In this document: piece after piece, positions 33,890 to 42,981 of the stretch
How positions within the stretch are numbered: position 1 is the stretch's first letter
Layout: every line of letters starts with the position of its first letter
NCBI GenBank assembly: GCA_027532905.1
Contig: JAPZUA010000002.1
Coordinates: 372,001 to 436,000 of the forward strand
Length of the DNA stretch: 64,000 nt
Source: Magnetospirillum sp.
GTDB taxonomy: Bacteria > Pseudomonadota > Alphaproteobacteria > CACIAM-22H2
Direction: 5' to 3'
Program-made: the position numbers and the translations under genes
The notes under the pieces: model-generated
Told to the model about the DNA's origin: nothing
Database searches by the model: none
Seen by the model: only the letters and a program-made list of their open reading frames with translations

Positions 33890-34911
33890 GCACGCTTCGA
33901 ATCGGTTGGATCGGCTGCGGCACACATGCTGGCGAGATGCTACTGCCGCATCTGGTGCGCCACGACGCGGTCATTGCGGCTCTGTGCGACAAGGATACCG
34001 ACCGGCTCGGCAAGATAGGTCGCAGCTACGGCGTCCCTGAGGCCGATCGGATGCAGGACGCGGCTGCGCTTCTCGCGCGCAGCGACATCGATGCTGTCGG
34101 CATGGCGATCGGGCCCGCGGCGCATGTGGAACTCGGAATCGCCGCATTGGCGCGCGGCCTGCCGGTGTTCATGGAAAAGCCGCCCGGCGCCAACGCTTCC
34201 GATGCGCGCCGATTGGCCGATGCCGCCGCGCGCGCGGGCAAGCCGCTAGTGCTCGGATTCATGAAGCGCTATTCGACGGCGAACCGAATTGCGATCAATT
34301 TGGTGCATGCGCCCGAGTTCGGCGCGCCTGCGAGTTTCATGGGCCAGTACATGACGGCGCCGACCTATTTCACGCGCGATCCCGACTATACGGGCTTCTA
34401 TCTTCACCATTGTGTCCACTATATGGACCTCGTGCCGCATCTGATGGGAAAGCCCGTTTCTCTTCACGCGCGCCGCCACGAAATTGCACCCGGCAAGCTG
34501 CTTCTTCATGTCGATTTCCGCTTCGAGGGCGGCGGCCTTGCGACGCTGGTTATGGGTACACACCAATCGCGCGCCACGCCGATGGAATGGTGGCAGGTGA
34601 TGGGGGACCATAAGCGGGTCGAGGTGCGCAATGTGCACGAAGTTCGCTATTTCCGTGCGCCTGAATTCAAGGTCGGTAAGGCTGACGCGACCCTTAGCGA
34701 CGCGGTCGATACGCTGGCATGGGAGCCGAACTTGACCGTCGCCGCAAACGAAGACCACAAAGGCTACCACGCGATTCTCGGAGATTTCTTTGCGCGCGTG
34801 CGAGGCCAGCCCTCTTCTGCCCCCGAAATCGGGGCGGGTGTGGCAGCGATGACATTGCTGGATGCGATGATCTCGTCGGCCGCCTCGGGAAATCCCATCG
34901 CATTTGCATGA
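33886..34911 (+). CDS. Gfo/Idh/MocA family oxidoreductase
   Basis: 341 residues. Rossmann N-terminus LRIGWIGCGTHAGEMLLPHL, the GFO_IDH_MocA middle with VFMEKPPGANASDARRLADAA (catalytic Lys in EKP), then the alpha/beta C-terminal domain. It oxidises or reduces a sugar, inositol or sugar-acid hydroxyl with NAD(P). ATG and stop both overlap neighbours by 4 bases. The DYTGFYLHHCVHYMDLV region holds the usual His after the fifth strand. Confidence 0.9.
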   Translation: MSTLRIGWIGCGTHAGEMLLPHLVRHDAVIAALCDKDTDRLGKIGRSYGVPEADRMQDAAALLARSDIDAVGMAIGPAAHVELGIAALARGLPVFMEKPPGANASDARRLADAAARAGKPLVLGFMKRYSTANRIAINLVHAPEFGAPASFMGQYMTAPTYFTRDPDYTGFYLHHCVHYMDLVPHLMGKPVSLHARRHEIAPGKLLLHVDFRFEGGGLATLVMGTHQSRATPMEWWQVMGDHKRVEVRNVHEVRYFRAPEFKVGKADATLSDAVDTLAWEPNLTVAANEDHKGYHAILGDFFARVRGQPSSAPEIGAGVAAMTLLDAMISSAASGNPIAFA

Positions 34912-36302
34912 ATCTTGACCGCGCATGTATGGCGCATCTGCCCGCGACAATGCGCCGCCCGGGTTTTTCTCCCGCAAAACTTGTGCCCGGGATGGTGCAT
35001 TTGGGGTGCGGCGCCTTTGCGCGTGCGCACGCTTTTTGGTTCACCCAGCGCGCGATCGAAACGGTCCCTGGCCCGTGGGGCGTTGTTGCCGTCAATCTGC
35101 GCGGTCGCACGGTGCCTGAAGCGCTGAACGCGCAGGAACGTCTCTATTCGATCTTGACGCGCGGGCCGGAGCAGTTGGACGTCGAAATTGTTGGCGTCAT
35201 CGTCGAGGCTTTGTACGCGCCGGCGAACCCGGCGCTTGTCGTCGAGCGTCTTGCCGATCCCGCGACGCGCGTCGTTACGCTAACAGTGACCGAAAAAGGC
35301 TACTGTCACGTGCCGGCGACCGGCGATCTCGATGAATCGCACCCGGATATTCGCGCCGATCTGGCCGAACCTGATGCGCCGTGCTCCGCCATCGGGTTTC
35401 TGGTGGCTGGCCTTTCTGTCGTCCGTGCGCGTCGCCAGACCCCGCCGACGATTGTCTCCTGCGACAATCTACCATCCAACGGCCGTGTCCTCGCGAAGCT
35501 CGTCACGCAGTTTGCCGCGTTGCGAGATCCGGGCTTGGCCACGTGGATTGCCGAAGAGGTGCGATTTCCCAGCACGATGGTGGATCGCATCGTTCCTGCA
35601 ACGACCGACGACGATCGTCTGGCGCTGCGCACGTTGCTTGGGTGTGCAGACCGTGCCGTGGTCGTTGCCGAACCCTTCGCCCAGTGGGTGATCGAAGATC
35701 GTTTCTCGGGCGCGCGCCCTTCCTGGGATCGCGTCGGCGTCGAAATCGTGCCGGATGTTGCCCCCTTCGAGCGCGCCAAGCTGCGTCTGCTCAACGGTGC
35801 CCATTCGGCGTTGGCATATCTCGGTCTTGCTAAGGGGCACATCACCGTCGCAGAGGCGATGGCCGATCCAGAACTCGCCGCCGCAATCCGCGCACTGATG
35901 GCCGAGGCCGCAAGCACGCTCGATCCAGTTCCAGGGCTCGACATCGCCGCTTACAGCGCGCAGCTCTGCGCGCGTTTTGCCAACGCTGGCATCCAGCATC
36001 GACTTTCTCAGATTGCGATGGACGGATCGCAGAAGCTTCCGCAGCGTCTGCTCGGCACGATTGCCGACGCGTATGTCGCAGGCCGCGCCGCTCCTGAGAC
36101 CATTAAAGCTGTTGCCGCCTGGATCGACTATGTGCGCCGTTCGAAAAGCAGCCTGTCCGACCCACTGGCCGAAGCATTGGGAAAGTTGCGTACGACCGAC
36201 GACTTTCTCAGCTTCGAACCCGTTTTCGGACGCGAACTTCTTTGCAATGCGCGTATTCGCGCTGCTCTAAGCGCGGCGGTTGGCGACTTCGACAATACCT
36301 AA
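34908..36302 (+). CDS. mannitol dehydrogenase family protein (polyol or uronate oxidoreductase)
   Basis: 464 residues from ATG at 34908 (ATGA overlap). NAD-binding start GMVHLGCGAFARAHAFWFTQ and C-terminal catalytic segment K-L-R-L-L-N-G-A-H-S-A-L-A-Y, whose Lys, Asn and His are the mannitol dehydrogenase/fructuronate reductase/tagaturonate reductase catalytic set. It interconverts a ketose or keto-uronate and a polyol or aldonate. It is the last gene of the GntR operon. Epimerase plus this enzyme suggests a ketose-polyol or ketouronate route. Confidence 0.92.
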   Translation: MNLDRACMAHLPATMRRPGFSPAKLVPGMVHLGCGAFARAHAFWFTQRAIETVPGPWGVVAVNLRGRTVPEALNAQERLYSILTRGPEQLDVEIVGVIVEALYAPANPALVVERLADPATRVVTLTVTEKGYCHVPATGDLDESHPDIRADLAEPDAPCSAIGFLVAGLSVVRARRQTPPTIVSCDNLPSNGRVLAKLVTQFAALRDPGLATWIAEEVRFPSTMVDRIVPATTDDDRLALRTLLGCADRAVVVAEPFAQWVIEDRFSGARPSWDRVGVEIVPDVAPFERAKLRLLNGAHSALAYLGLAKGHITVAEAMADPELAAAIRALMAEAASTLDPVPGLDIAAYSAQLCARFANAGIQHRLSQIAMDGSQKLPQRLLGTIADAYVAGRAAPETIKAVAAWIDYVRRSKSSLSDPLAEALGKLRTTDDFLSFEPVFGRELLCNARIRAALSAAVGDFDNT

Positions 36303-36496
36303 AGCGTGCGCACTAAGTCCGCGCGAATCTCGTCGCCCTGTGTGAGGAGGGGGGCAGCGCGTCGGCGGGAGCATGGTTGCCAGGCCTTCTCGTTGGTTTG
36401 AACTTGCGGCATTTGCCATTTGGCCATGTCGGGCCAATCGAGGGGCAAGATTGTTTTGTTTGCATATTGGGCGAGATAAGGCATGTCCTCTGACAT
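36299..36496 (-). CDS. possible small hypothetical protein
   Basis: A 65-codon frame on the minus strand, beginning MSEDMPYLAQYANKTILP, fills the 219-bp gap between the mannitol dehydrogenase gene and the aldo/keto reductase gene. Its amino acid composition (Trp, Tyr, Asn, Gln, few Arg in the first 40 residues) is unlike the Arg-rich shadow frames of this GC-rich window. However, I see no Shine-Dalgarno, and I recognise no family. It could also be a fragment of a lost gene. Confidence 0.25.
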   Translation of the reverse strand: MSEDMPYLAQYANKTILPLDWPDMAKWQMPQVQTNEKAWQPCSRRRAAPLLTQGDEIRADLVRTL

Positions 36497-36521
36497 GTGT
36501 GCGCATGTATGAGGTTTGAAA

Positions 36522-37436
36522 ATGCTTGTACCTAGACAGAAGATTCACGCCCGAGGTCCCGACATGTCTCGCCTTACTTGGGGCGTTTGGCGCGCGTTGA
36601 AGGGCGAGGAGACGAACACACCAGCGAGGCTTGCCGCGTTCGTCGATCGATGCGTCGAAATCGGCATCACGACTTTCGACCTTGCCGACATATACGGAAA
36701 TTACGAGATCGAAGCGCTTTTTGGAGCAGCACTTCGCGCGCGTTCGTCTGGGCGCAATGGGATCGAGATCGTATCGAAGTTCGGGGTCTGCAATGTCGGC
36801 AACGCGCGCCCGCTGCATCGGGTGAAGCACTACGACAATAGGCGGGCGCACATCGAAGCCACGGTCGAAAACGCGCTGAAGGCGATCGGAACGGATTATC
36901 TCGACCTGCTCCTCGTGCATCGGCCTGACTTTCTCGCACCCGCAGAGGAGACCGCGCGCGCCCTCGAAGCGCTCGTCGCCGCCGGCAAGGTCCGCTCGGT
37001 CGGTGTCTCGAACCATGCGCCGCATCAGCTGTCGCTGCTGCAGTCGAAGCTTTCGCTGCCGATCGTCACGAACCAGATCGAATTGTCGGTTCTCGCGCGC
37101 GCACCTCTCTTCGATGGAACGCTTGCACAGGCGCAGGAAGTTGGTGCTGCACCGATGATCTGGTCGCCGCTCGGCGGCGGCCGGCTCTTCGACGCGGCGG
37201 ATGCGTCCACAAGCCCAATCCGTACCGCGTTGCGTGAGGTGGGCTTGCGTCGCGGAACCGACGATATCGGCGCTGTCGCGCTTGCTTGGCTGCTCTGCCT
37301 GCCAAGTCGACCGGTCCCGGTGCTCGGTTCGACGCGTTTCGAGCGCCTGCGCGCACTTGCTGCGGCCGCGCATATTCAGCTTGATCGACAGGATTGGTAC
37401 GAGATCCTCGCTGCCGCACAGGGCAAGCTCCCCTAG
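36522..37436 (+). CDS. aldo/keto reductase
   Basis: 304 residues from ATG at 36522, 7 nt after GAGG; an in-frame TTG two codons earlier is unlikely. The AKR catalytic tetrad is complete: Asp53, Tyr58, Lys86, His133 (FDLADIYGNY, VSKFG, LLVHRPD). C-terminal VPVLGSTRFERLRA binds NADPH phosphate. It resembles the YdhF-type subgroup. It likely reduces a ketone or aldehyde sugar derivative. It stands 219 nt downstream of the GntR operon in the same direction and may be read with it or from its own promoter. Confidence 0.92.
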   Translation: MLVPRQKIHARGPDMSRLTWGVWRALKGEETNTPARLAAFVDRCVEIGITTFDLADIYGNYEIEALFGAALRARSSGRNGIEIVSKFGVCNVGNARPLHRVKHYDNRRAHIEATVENALKAIGTDYLDLLLVHRPDFLAPAEETARALEALVAAGKVRSVGVSNHAPHQLSLLQSKLSLPIVTNQIELSVLARAPLFDGTLAQAQEVGAAPMIWSPLGGGRLFDAADASTSPIRTALREVGLRRGTDDIGAVALAWLLCLPSRPVPVLGSTRFERLRALAAAAHIQLDRQDWYEILAAAQGKLP

Positions 37437-37470
37437 CTTGACTTGCGCCGGCGTCGTGTGCGTCGATCTA

Positions 37471-37498
37471 TTGACCGAGCTAATCTGCTGTGTATTAT
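37471..37498 (+). promoter_or_regulatory. promoter of the Ssu-type ABC / dehydratase operon
   Basis: TTGACC at 37471-37476, 16-nt spacer, TATTAT at 37493-37498. The LacI-type operator 37497-37512 overlaps the end of the -10 box, an effective repression position. Confidence 0.6.
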
Positions 37499-37512
37499 GT
37501 AAGCGGTTTCAT
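37497..37512. promoter_or_regulatory. LacI-type operator, copy 1
   Basis: ATGTAAGCGGTTTCAT; 12 of 16 positions are symmetric around the central pair. It belongs to a seven-copy family in this window and lies 24 bp before the likely TTG start of the permease gene, on top of the promoter. Confidence 0.75.
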
Positions 37513-37536
37513 AAATCGCCTGGGGGGGCGTCTTTT

Positions 37537-38313
37537 TTGCGCAAGCGCCAGTTCTTGGACGCAGTCGGCCCGCTTCTGGCCCTTGCCGTGCTGTTCGCAG
37601 GTTGGGAGTCGGCGGTCGTCTTGTTCGGTGTTTCCGAGATCATGTTGCCGAAGCCGAGCCGCATCTTCGTCGAGATCGTTGATCGGGCGCCAATGCTCGC
37701 ATTGCACGCGTCTTCGACCGTCACGATCATCCTTTCCGGCTTCTTGTTGTCGGTTGCGGTCGCCATCCCGCTTGCGCTGGCGATTTCGTTCATTCCCGTT
37801 GTCCGCCGGGTCGTCTATCCGATCGTCGTCTTCTCGCAGTTGATCCCGAAGATCGCGATCGCACCGCTCTTCATCATCTGGTTCGGCTTCGGCGTTTTGC
37901 CGAAGGTGTTGATCACATTTCTCATCTCGTTTTTTCCCATTCTGATCCAAGCGATCGTCGGCTTTACCTCGATCCGACCGGAGCCGATCCGCGTCGCGCG
38001 ATCAATGGGGGCGGGGCCAATCGACATGTTTTTGCGCATCCGGCTTCCGCATGCGCTGCCCAATCTTTTTGCAGGCCTAAAGATGTCGATGGCGGCTGCG
38101 GCGATCGGCGCAATCGTCAGCGAGTTCATCGCGTCCAGTCGCGGGCTTGGCTATTTGGTACTCGTCGCCAACGGCGAGATGAACTCGCCGCTCGCCTTCG
38201 CGGGCATGATGCTGCTGAGCCTGATCGGCATCGTGCTGTATTTTGCGGTCGAATTGATACAACGCTTCGCCACACCCTGGGATATCGCGCAACGGCGATC
38301 AACGCCGAACTAA
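37537..38313 (+). CDS. ABC transporter permease (SsuC/TauC-like)
   Basis: 258 residues from TTG at 37537, preceded by GGGGGGGCG; the frame is open to 37201 but that DNA is the reductase gene and the promoter. Typical SsuC/TauC permease length, helices LLALAVLFAGWESAVVLFG, VTIILSGFLLSVAVAIPLAL; EAA-like loop RVARSMGAGPIDMFLRIRLP. It moves small organic anions or nitrogen-ring compounds in related systems. It is the first gene after LacI operator 1, then binding protein, ATPase, IlvD/Edd dehydratase, Gfo/Idh oxidoreductase and probably lacI. Confidence 0.9.
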   Translation: MRKRQFLDAVGPLLALAVLFAGWESAVVLFGVSEIMLPKPSRIFVEIVDRAPMLALHASSTVTIILSGFLLSVAVAIPLALAISFIPVVRRVVYPIVVFSQLIPKIAIAPLFIIWFGFGVLPKVLITFLISFFPILIQAIVGFTSIRPEPIRVARSMGAGPIDMFLRIRLPHALPNLFAGLKMSMAAAAIGAIVSEFIASSRGLGYLVLVANGEMNSPLAFAGMMLLSLIGIVLYFAVELIQRFATPWDIAQRRSTPN

Positions 38314-38336
38314 ATAAACTTTCAGGAGGAACCAAG

Positions 38337-39320
38337 ATGATTAAACGCCGCACATTCCTTGCTTCGGCTGCCGCAACTGCCGCCGCAACCTTGGCTGCTC
38401 CCGCCCTCGCGCAGGCCCCGGATCGCGTCTCGTTCCGCTTCAATTGGTCGTGGATCGGCAACTACTCGCCGCCGATCCTCGGTCTTCAGCGCGGTTACTA
38501 TCGCGATGTAGGCATCGATCTGCGCCCCGACCAAGGGAAGGGCTCCGGCGTGACCGTGCGCCAAGTCGGGTCGAAGGGCGACATGTTCGCCTGGGCCGAT
38601 ACCAGCGCGCTCCTGTTGGCGGCCGCACAGGGCGTGCAGGCTAAGCAGATCATGACGATGGCGATCAGCACGCTTGCGGTCGTGTGGATCGACGGGCGCA
38701 CGAAGTTTGAAACCGCGCGCGACGTGATCGGCAAGAAGGTTTGCGGCACGGCCGGCGACGGTGCCACGCAACTCTGGCCGGCGGTCCTGGCGGCGAACGG
38801 TATCAAGCCGACGGACTATGAAATGTTCAATGTGGACAGCACGGCCGGTGTCGCCGCCCTTCGCGAGGGGCGCTGCGACATCCTTCTGGGCAGTGCGGCT
38901 GACCAGCCGGTGTCGTTGCAGAACGCCGGGTTTGCGGCGAAGTACAAGACCTACAAGGATCTTGGCGTGCCCACGCTCGGCTCGGGCATCTCGACGCATC
39001 CTGACCTCATTCGCGGCAATCCCGGCCTCGTTCGCCGTTTCGTGCAGGCAACGCAGCGTTCGTGGCAGGCGGCCATCGACGACCCGGAAGCGTCGGTGCA
39101 AGCACTCGTCAAGCACGCCGAGACGCCGCTCGACCCGAAAGTCGTGCGTGGCAATCTCGCGGTTTTCACGACACTGCTCACGGGCGTCAAGCCGCTCGGC
39201 ATGACCGATCCGGCGGCTATGGAGAAGAACATCGCGTTGCTGAAGGAGTATACGGGCTTCAAGACCGATCTGCCAGCGACCCACTTCTACACCAACGACT
39301 TCGTCGGGCAGTCGGCCTGA
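38337..39320 (+). CDS. ABC transporter substrate-binding protein (SsuA/THI5-NMT1-like)
   Basis: 327 residues. Twin-arginine signal KRRTFLASAAATAAATLAAPALAQ, followed by the NMT1/THI5-like fold: VSFRFNWSWIGNYSPPILGLQRGYYRDVGIDL. Shine-Dalgarno AGGAGG at about 38324. Relatives bind aliphatic sulfonates, taurine, nitrate or pyrimidine precursors, so the ligand is open. It lies between the permease and the ATPase genes without an intervening hairpin, unlike the other ABC operons here. Confidence 0.9.
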   Translation: MIKRRTFLASAAATAAATLAAPALAQAPDRVSFRFNWSWIGNYSPPILGLQRGYYRDVGIDLRPDQGKGSGVTVRQVGSKGDMFAWADTSALLLAAAQGVQAKQIMTMAISTLAVVWIDGRTKFETARDVIGKKVCGTAGDGATQLWPAVLAANGIKPTDYEMFNVDSTAGVAALREGRCDILLGSAADQPVSLQNAGFAAKYKTYKDLGVPTLGSGISTHPDLIRGNPGLVRRFVQATQRSWQAAIDDPEASVQALVKHAETPLDPKVVRGNLAVFTTLLTGVKPLGMTDPAAMEKNIALLKEYTGFKTDLPATHFYTNDFVGQSA

Positions 39321-39321
39321 C

Positions 39322-40116
39322 ATGGACGCGACGTCGGCGGTGCCCAGCGACGCGATTGTCTTCGACGGCCTGCGCAAGACCTACGAGGCGCTCGAAGGCT
39401 CGATCGAAGCGCTGGGTCCGCTGTCGTTCGGGATCCGGAAGGGCGAGTTCGTCTCCGTCCTTGGGCCCAGCGGTTGCGGCAAGAGCACGCTCATGCTCGT
39501 CGCCGCCGGGCTCGACGACGCGACGTCGGGCGCGGTGATCATCGATGGTCGCCCGATCAAGCGCGCCTTCACCGATCTCGGCATCGTCTTTCAGGACCAC
39601 GCCCTGCTGGAATGGCGCACGATCCTCCAGAACGTTATGCTGCATTCCGATCTGCGCAAGATCCCGGCAAAGGAACTACTGCCGCGCGCGATGGATCTGC
39701 TCAAGAAGGTCGGGCTCGAGGGCTTCGAGAACCGCTATCCTTTCGAACTGTCCGGCGGGATGCGCCAGCGCGCCGCCATCTGCCGCGCACTCGTCCATGC
39801 CCCGCCATTCCTCTTTTTCGACGAGCCGTTCGGCGCCCTCGATGCGCTGACGCGCGAGCAGATGCGCGTCGATCTCGAAAAGCTTTGGCTCGATCGCCGA
39901 CAGACCGTCTTGTTCATCACGCACGGCATTGCCGAGGCGGTGGCACTTTCCGATCGCGTCGTGGTGATGACGTCGCGCCCGGGGAGAGTCGAGCGGATCA
40001 TCGACATCGATTTGCCGCGCCCGCGCAGCAGTGCCGTGCTCGCATCGCCCGAATTCGTGGGCTATTGCGCTACCATCAAAGACATTTTCAGTGCGACCGG
40101 CATCCTCAAGGATTGA
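39322..40116 (+). CDS. ABC transporter ATP-binding protein (SsuB/TauB-like)
   Basis: 264 residues. Walker A GPSGCGKST, Q-loop VFQDHALLEWRT (the DxxLLxWxT form of the SsuB/TauB group), signature LSGGMRQRAAICRAL, Walker B FLFFDEPFGALD, H-loop ITHGIAEAV. The ATG is 1 nt after the binding-protein stop. It completes the three-part importer with the SsuC- and SsuA-like genes. Confidence 0.94.
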   Translation: MDATSAVPSDAIVFDGLRKTYEALEGSIEALGPLSFGIRKGEFVSVLGPSGCGKSTLMLVAAGLDDATSGAVIIDGRPIKRAFTDLGIVFQDHALLEWRTILQNVMLHSDLRKIPAKELLPRAMDLLKKVGLEGFENRYPFELSGGMRQRAAICRALVHAPPFLFFDEPFGALDALTREQMRVDLEKLWLDRRQTVLFITHGIAEAVALSDRVVVMTSRPGRVERIIDIDLPRPRSSAVLASPEFVGYCATIKDIFSATGILKD

Positions 40117-40143
40117 CGGCACAACAGGTTTGGCAGGCAATCC

Positions 40144-41847
40144 ATGAAGGGCATGAAAAAGGGCTTGGCGCAGTACGGCGACGCGGGGTTCTCGCTGTTC
40201 CTGCGCAAGGCATTCATCAAGGCGATGGGCTATTCGGACGACGCCCTCGACCGGCCGATCGTCGGCATTACCGATACCTACTCGGCCTACAATGCGTGCC
40301 ACCGCAACGTCCCGGAGCTGATCGACGCGATCAAGCGCGGCGTGATGCTTGCGGGCGGGTTGCCGATCGAGTTTCCGATCATCTCGATCCATGAAGCCTT
40401 CTCGCACCCGACGAGCATGTTCCTGCGCAACCTGATGGCCATGGCGGCCGAGGAGATGATCCGCGCCCAGCCGATGGACGCCGTCGTGCTGATTGGCGGT
40501 TGCGACAAGACCGTGCCGGCTCTGCTGATGGGGGCGGCAAGTGCGGACGTGCCTGCGATCCTCACGGTGACCGGTCCGATGATCACCGGGAGCCACAAGG
40601 GCGAGCGGCTGGGTGCTTGCACGGATTGCCGCCGCCTGTGGGGCAAGCATCGCGCCGGGCAGATCGATCAGGCCGAGATCGACGAGATCAACGAACAACT
40701 CGCGCCCGGCCCCGGGACCTGTATGGTCATGGGAACCGCCAGCACGATGGCGCTCTGCGCCGAGGCGCTTGGCATGATGCTGCCTGGCGGTGCGTGCATT
40801 CCGGCCGTGCATGCCGACCGCCTGCGTCACGGCGAGGCAACTGGTGCCCGTGCCGTGGCGATGGCGAAGGAAGATCTGCGGCCGACGAAGATCATGACGA
40901 AGGAAGCGTTCGACAACGCGCTGCGCGTGCTGCAGGCGGTTGGCGGATCGACCAATGGCCTCATCCATCTTGCTGCCGTTGCGGGGCGGCTGGGTATCGA
41001 CATCGACTATGCCGCCTTCGACCGGATGGGCGTGGAGACGCCGGTGCTGGTCGATCTCAAGCCCTCGGGCCAGCATTATATGGAAGATCTGCATAAGGCC
41101 GGTGGGCTCGGTCAGATCCTGCGCGAGATCGAGGCGGATCTGAACACGCAGTGCCTTACGGTCACCGGCGGCACGCTGGCATCGACCATTCCGCGCTCGC
41201 CGCCGGGCTGGAAGCAGGACGTCGTCCGCCCGGTCTCCGATCCGATTCACAAGGGCGGCGGATTGCGCGTGCTGCACGGCAACCTTGCGCCCAACGGTGC
41301 TTTGATAAAGCAGGCGGCCGCCACGAAACGGCTGCTGAAGCACGAGGGGCGCGCCGTCGTCTTCACGTCGCTGGTTGACATGGCCGAGCGGATAGATGCG
41401 GCGGATCTGGACGTGACGGCGGACGACGTACTCGTGCTGCAGAATGCCGGGCCGAAGGGTGCACCGGGCATGCCGGAGGCGGGCTATCTGCCGATCCCTA
41501 AGAAACTCGCGGCCGCCGGCGTGACCGACATGGTGCGGATATCGGACGCACGCATGAGCGGTACGGCATTCGGCACGATCGTGCTGCATATCAGCCCCGA
41601 ATGCGCCGATGGCGGGCCGCTTTCACTCGTACGCGATGGCGACCGTATCGCGCTCGACGTGGGGGCTGGTCGGATCGAACTGCTGGTCGATGCGCAGACC
41701 CTTGCCGAGCGTCGCAAGGGTTGGGTCCCGCCGCTGCGGCCCGAGCGCGGCTATTGCGGTCTCTATTTCGACGAGGTCCTGCAGGCTGAGTACGGATGCG
41801 ATTTCGATTTCCTGCGCAAGGTGCCCGTCCGCACGCGGCGGAAATGA
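40144..41847 (+). CDS. IlvD/Edd family dehydratase (sugar-acid dehydratase-like)
   Basis: 567 residues. Cluster-ligand cysteines by context: Cys52 (YNACHRNVP), Cys120 (GGCDKTVP) and Cys193 (PGTCMVMGTAST); Lys122 is where the carbamylated lysine of dihydroxyacid dehydratases sits. The family dehydrates 2,3-dihydroxy acids such as dihydroxy-isovalerate, D-xylonate, L-arabinonate or gluconate to 2-keto-3-deoxy acids. Placement in a catabolic operon with its own importer, and not with ilv genes, favours a sugar-acid substrate. The ATG is 27 nt after the ATPase stop. Confidence 0.92.
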   Translation: MKGMKKGLAQYGDAGFSLFLRKAFIKAMGYSDDALDRPIVGITDTYSAYNACHRNVPELIDAIKRGVMLAGGLPIEFPIISIHEAFSHPTSMFLRNLMAMAAEEMIRAQPMDAVVLIGGCDKTVPALLMGAASADVPAILTVTGPMITGSHKGERLGACTDCRRLWGKHRAGQIDQAEIDEINEQLAPGPGTCMVMGTASTMALCAEALGMMLPGGACIPAVHADRLRHGEATGARAVAMAKEDLRPTKIMTKEAFDNALRVLQAVGGSTNGLIHLAAVAGRLGIDIDYAAFDRMGVETPVLVDLKPSGQHYMEDLHKAGGLGQILREIEADLNTQCLTVTGGTLASTIPRSPPGWKQDVVRPVSDPIHKGGGLRVLHGNLAPNGALIKQAAATKRLLKHEGRAVVFTSLVDMAERIDAADLDVTADDVLVLQNAGPKGAPGMPEAGYLPIPKKLAAAGVTDMVRISDARMSGTAFGTIVLHISPECADGGPLSLVRDGDRIALDVGAGRIELLVDAQTLAERRKGWVPPLRPERGYCGLYFDEVLQAEYGCDFDFLRKVPVRTRRK

Positions 41848-41877
41848 TTCTATCGATCAACCGAGAAGGGGTGGCAC

Positions 41878-42957
41878 GTGCGGAAATTGAAGATTGCGAT
41901 CGTCGGATGCGGATGGGTGGCCGGAAACCAGATCGAGAATGGATTTGCGCTGCTGCGCGATCAATTCGACATCGCCGTCTGCTGCGAGATCGAGCCGGCG
42001 CGCCTGGCCGCGTTTGCGGACAAGTACGGGATTGCCGGGCGCACGACGAGCTATGACGACGTTCTCGCAATGCCCGATATCGACGCCGTCAGCATCTGCA
42101 CGCCGCCGTCCGAGCACCATTCGATGGTTCGGGCCGCACTTGCGGCGGGCAAGCATGCGCTTTGCGAGAAGCCTTTCACGAGCTCGCTCGAACTCATGGA
42201 CGACGTGATCGCAGCGCAGAAGACATCCAAAGCGCGGGTCATGCCGATCTTTCAGTATCGCTATGGCCCCGGCTTCGAGCGCGTTCGCGCACTGGTGCGC
42301 TCGGGTCTCGGCGGGAAGCTCTATGTTTCCTCGATCGAGACGGCCTGGCTGCGCGGTGCCGCTTACTATCAGGTGCCATGGCGCGGCAAGTTCGCGACTG
42401 AACTGGGCGGCGTTCTCGTCACGCAGTCGATTCACATCCACGACCTGTTCATGTGCCTTGCGGGCCCGGTCGCGAAGGTCGCTTCGTTCAAGACCACGCG
42501 GGTCAATCCCATCGAGGTCGAGGATTGCGCGGTGGCAAGCCTCCAGATGGCGGATGGTTCGCTTGCGTCTCTCACCGCGACGCTCGGCTCCGCGCGTCCG
42601 TCGACCCGCATGCGCTTCTGCTTCGAGAATTTCACGATCGAGCGCAATTGTTTCGATCTCGATGCGCCCAAGCCGGCGCTCGAGCCCTGGACGATCGTGC
42701 CGATGCGCCCCGAACTGCAGCGCGACATCGATGCGGCGACCGCTGGCATCCCTACGGGCGATCTCTTTTTTGCGGGCCAGTTCCGCGCGTTCCACAAATC
42801 GGTGACCGAGGGCTTGCCGTTCGATATCACACTTGAGGAGGCACGTCGCGCGCTGGAGCTGATTACCGCGATCTATTCAGCCGCCGAGACCGGCCGGACC
42901 GAGAACCTGCCCATCGACAGCCGGCATGCCCGATACAAGGGGTGGCATTCTTTCTGA
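41878..42957 (+). CDS. Gfo/Idh/MocA family oxidoreductase
   Basis: 359 residues from GTG at 41878 (AAGGGG nine nt ahead). Rossmann start LKIAIVGCGWVAGNQIENGF, cofactor/catalytic CEKPFTSSLELMDDV, and the Lys/Tyr-rich active-site strand with SIETAWLRGAAYYQVPWRGK and His in THVIT-like SIHIHDLF. NAD(P)-dependent oxidation of a sugar or sugar acid. It follows the dehydratase by 30 nt and precedes the LacI gene by about 100 nt, in the same direction. Confidence 0.9.
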   Translation: MRKLKIAIVGCGWVAGNQIENGFALLRDQFDIAVCCEIEPARLAAFADKYGIAGRTTSYDDVLAMPDIDAVSICTPPSEHHSMVRAALAAGKHALCEKPFTSSLELMDDVIAAQKTSKARVMPIFQYRYGPGFERVRALVRSGLGGKLYVSSIETAWLRGAAYYQVPWRGKFATELGGVLVTQSIHIHDLFMCLAGPVAKVASFKTTRVNPIEVEDCAVASLQMADGSLASLTATLGSARPSTRMRFCFENFTIERNCFDLDAPKPALEPWTIVPMRPELQRDIDAATAGIPTGDLFFAGQFRAFHKSVTEGLPFDITLEEARRALELITAIYSAAETGRTENLPIDSRHARYKGWHSF

Positions 42958-42981
42958 TCGGTTGGCCGATAAGTTTGAATT

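Noticed and set aside
39676-41589. 637-residue minus-strand frame
   Set aside because: Antisense shadow of the ABC ATPase and IlvD/Edd genes, rich in His/Arg and with no family features.
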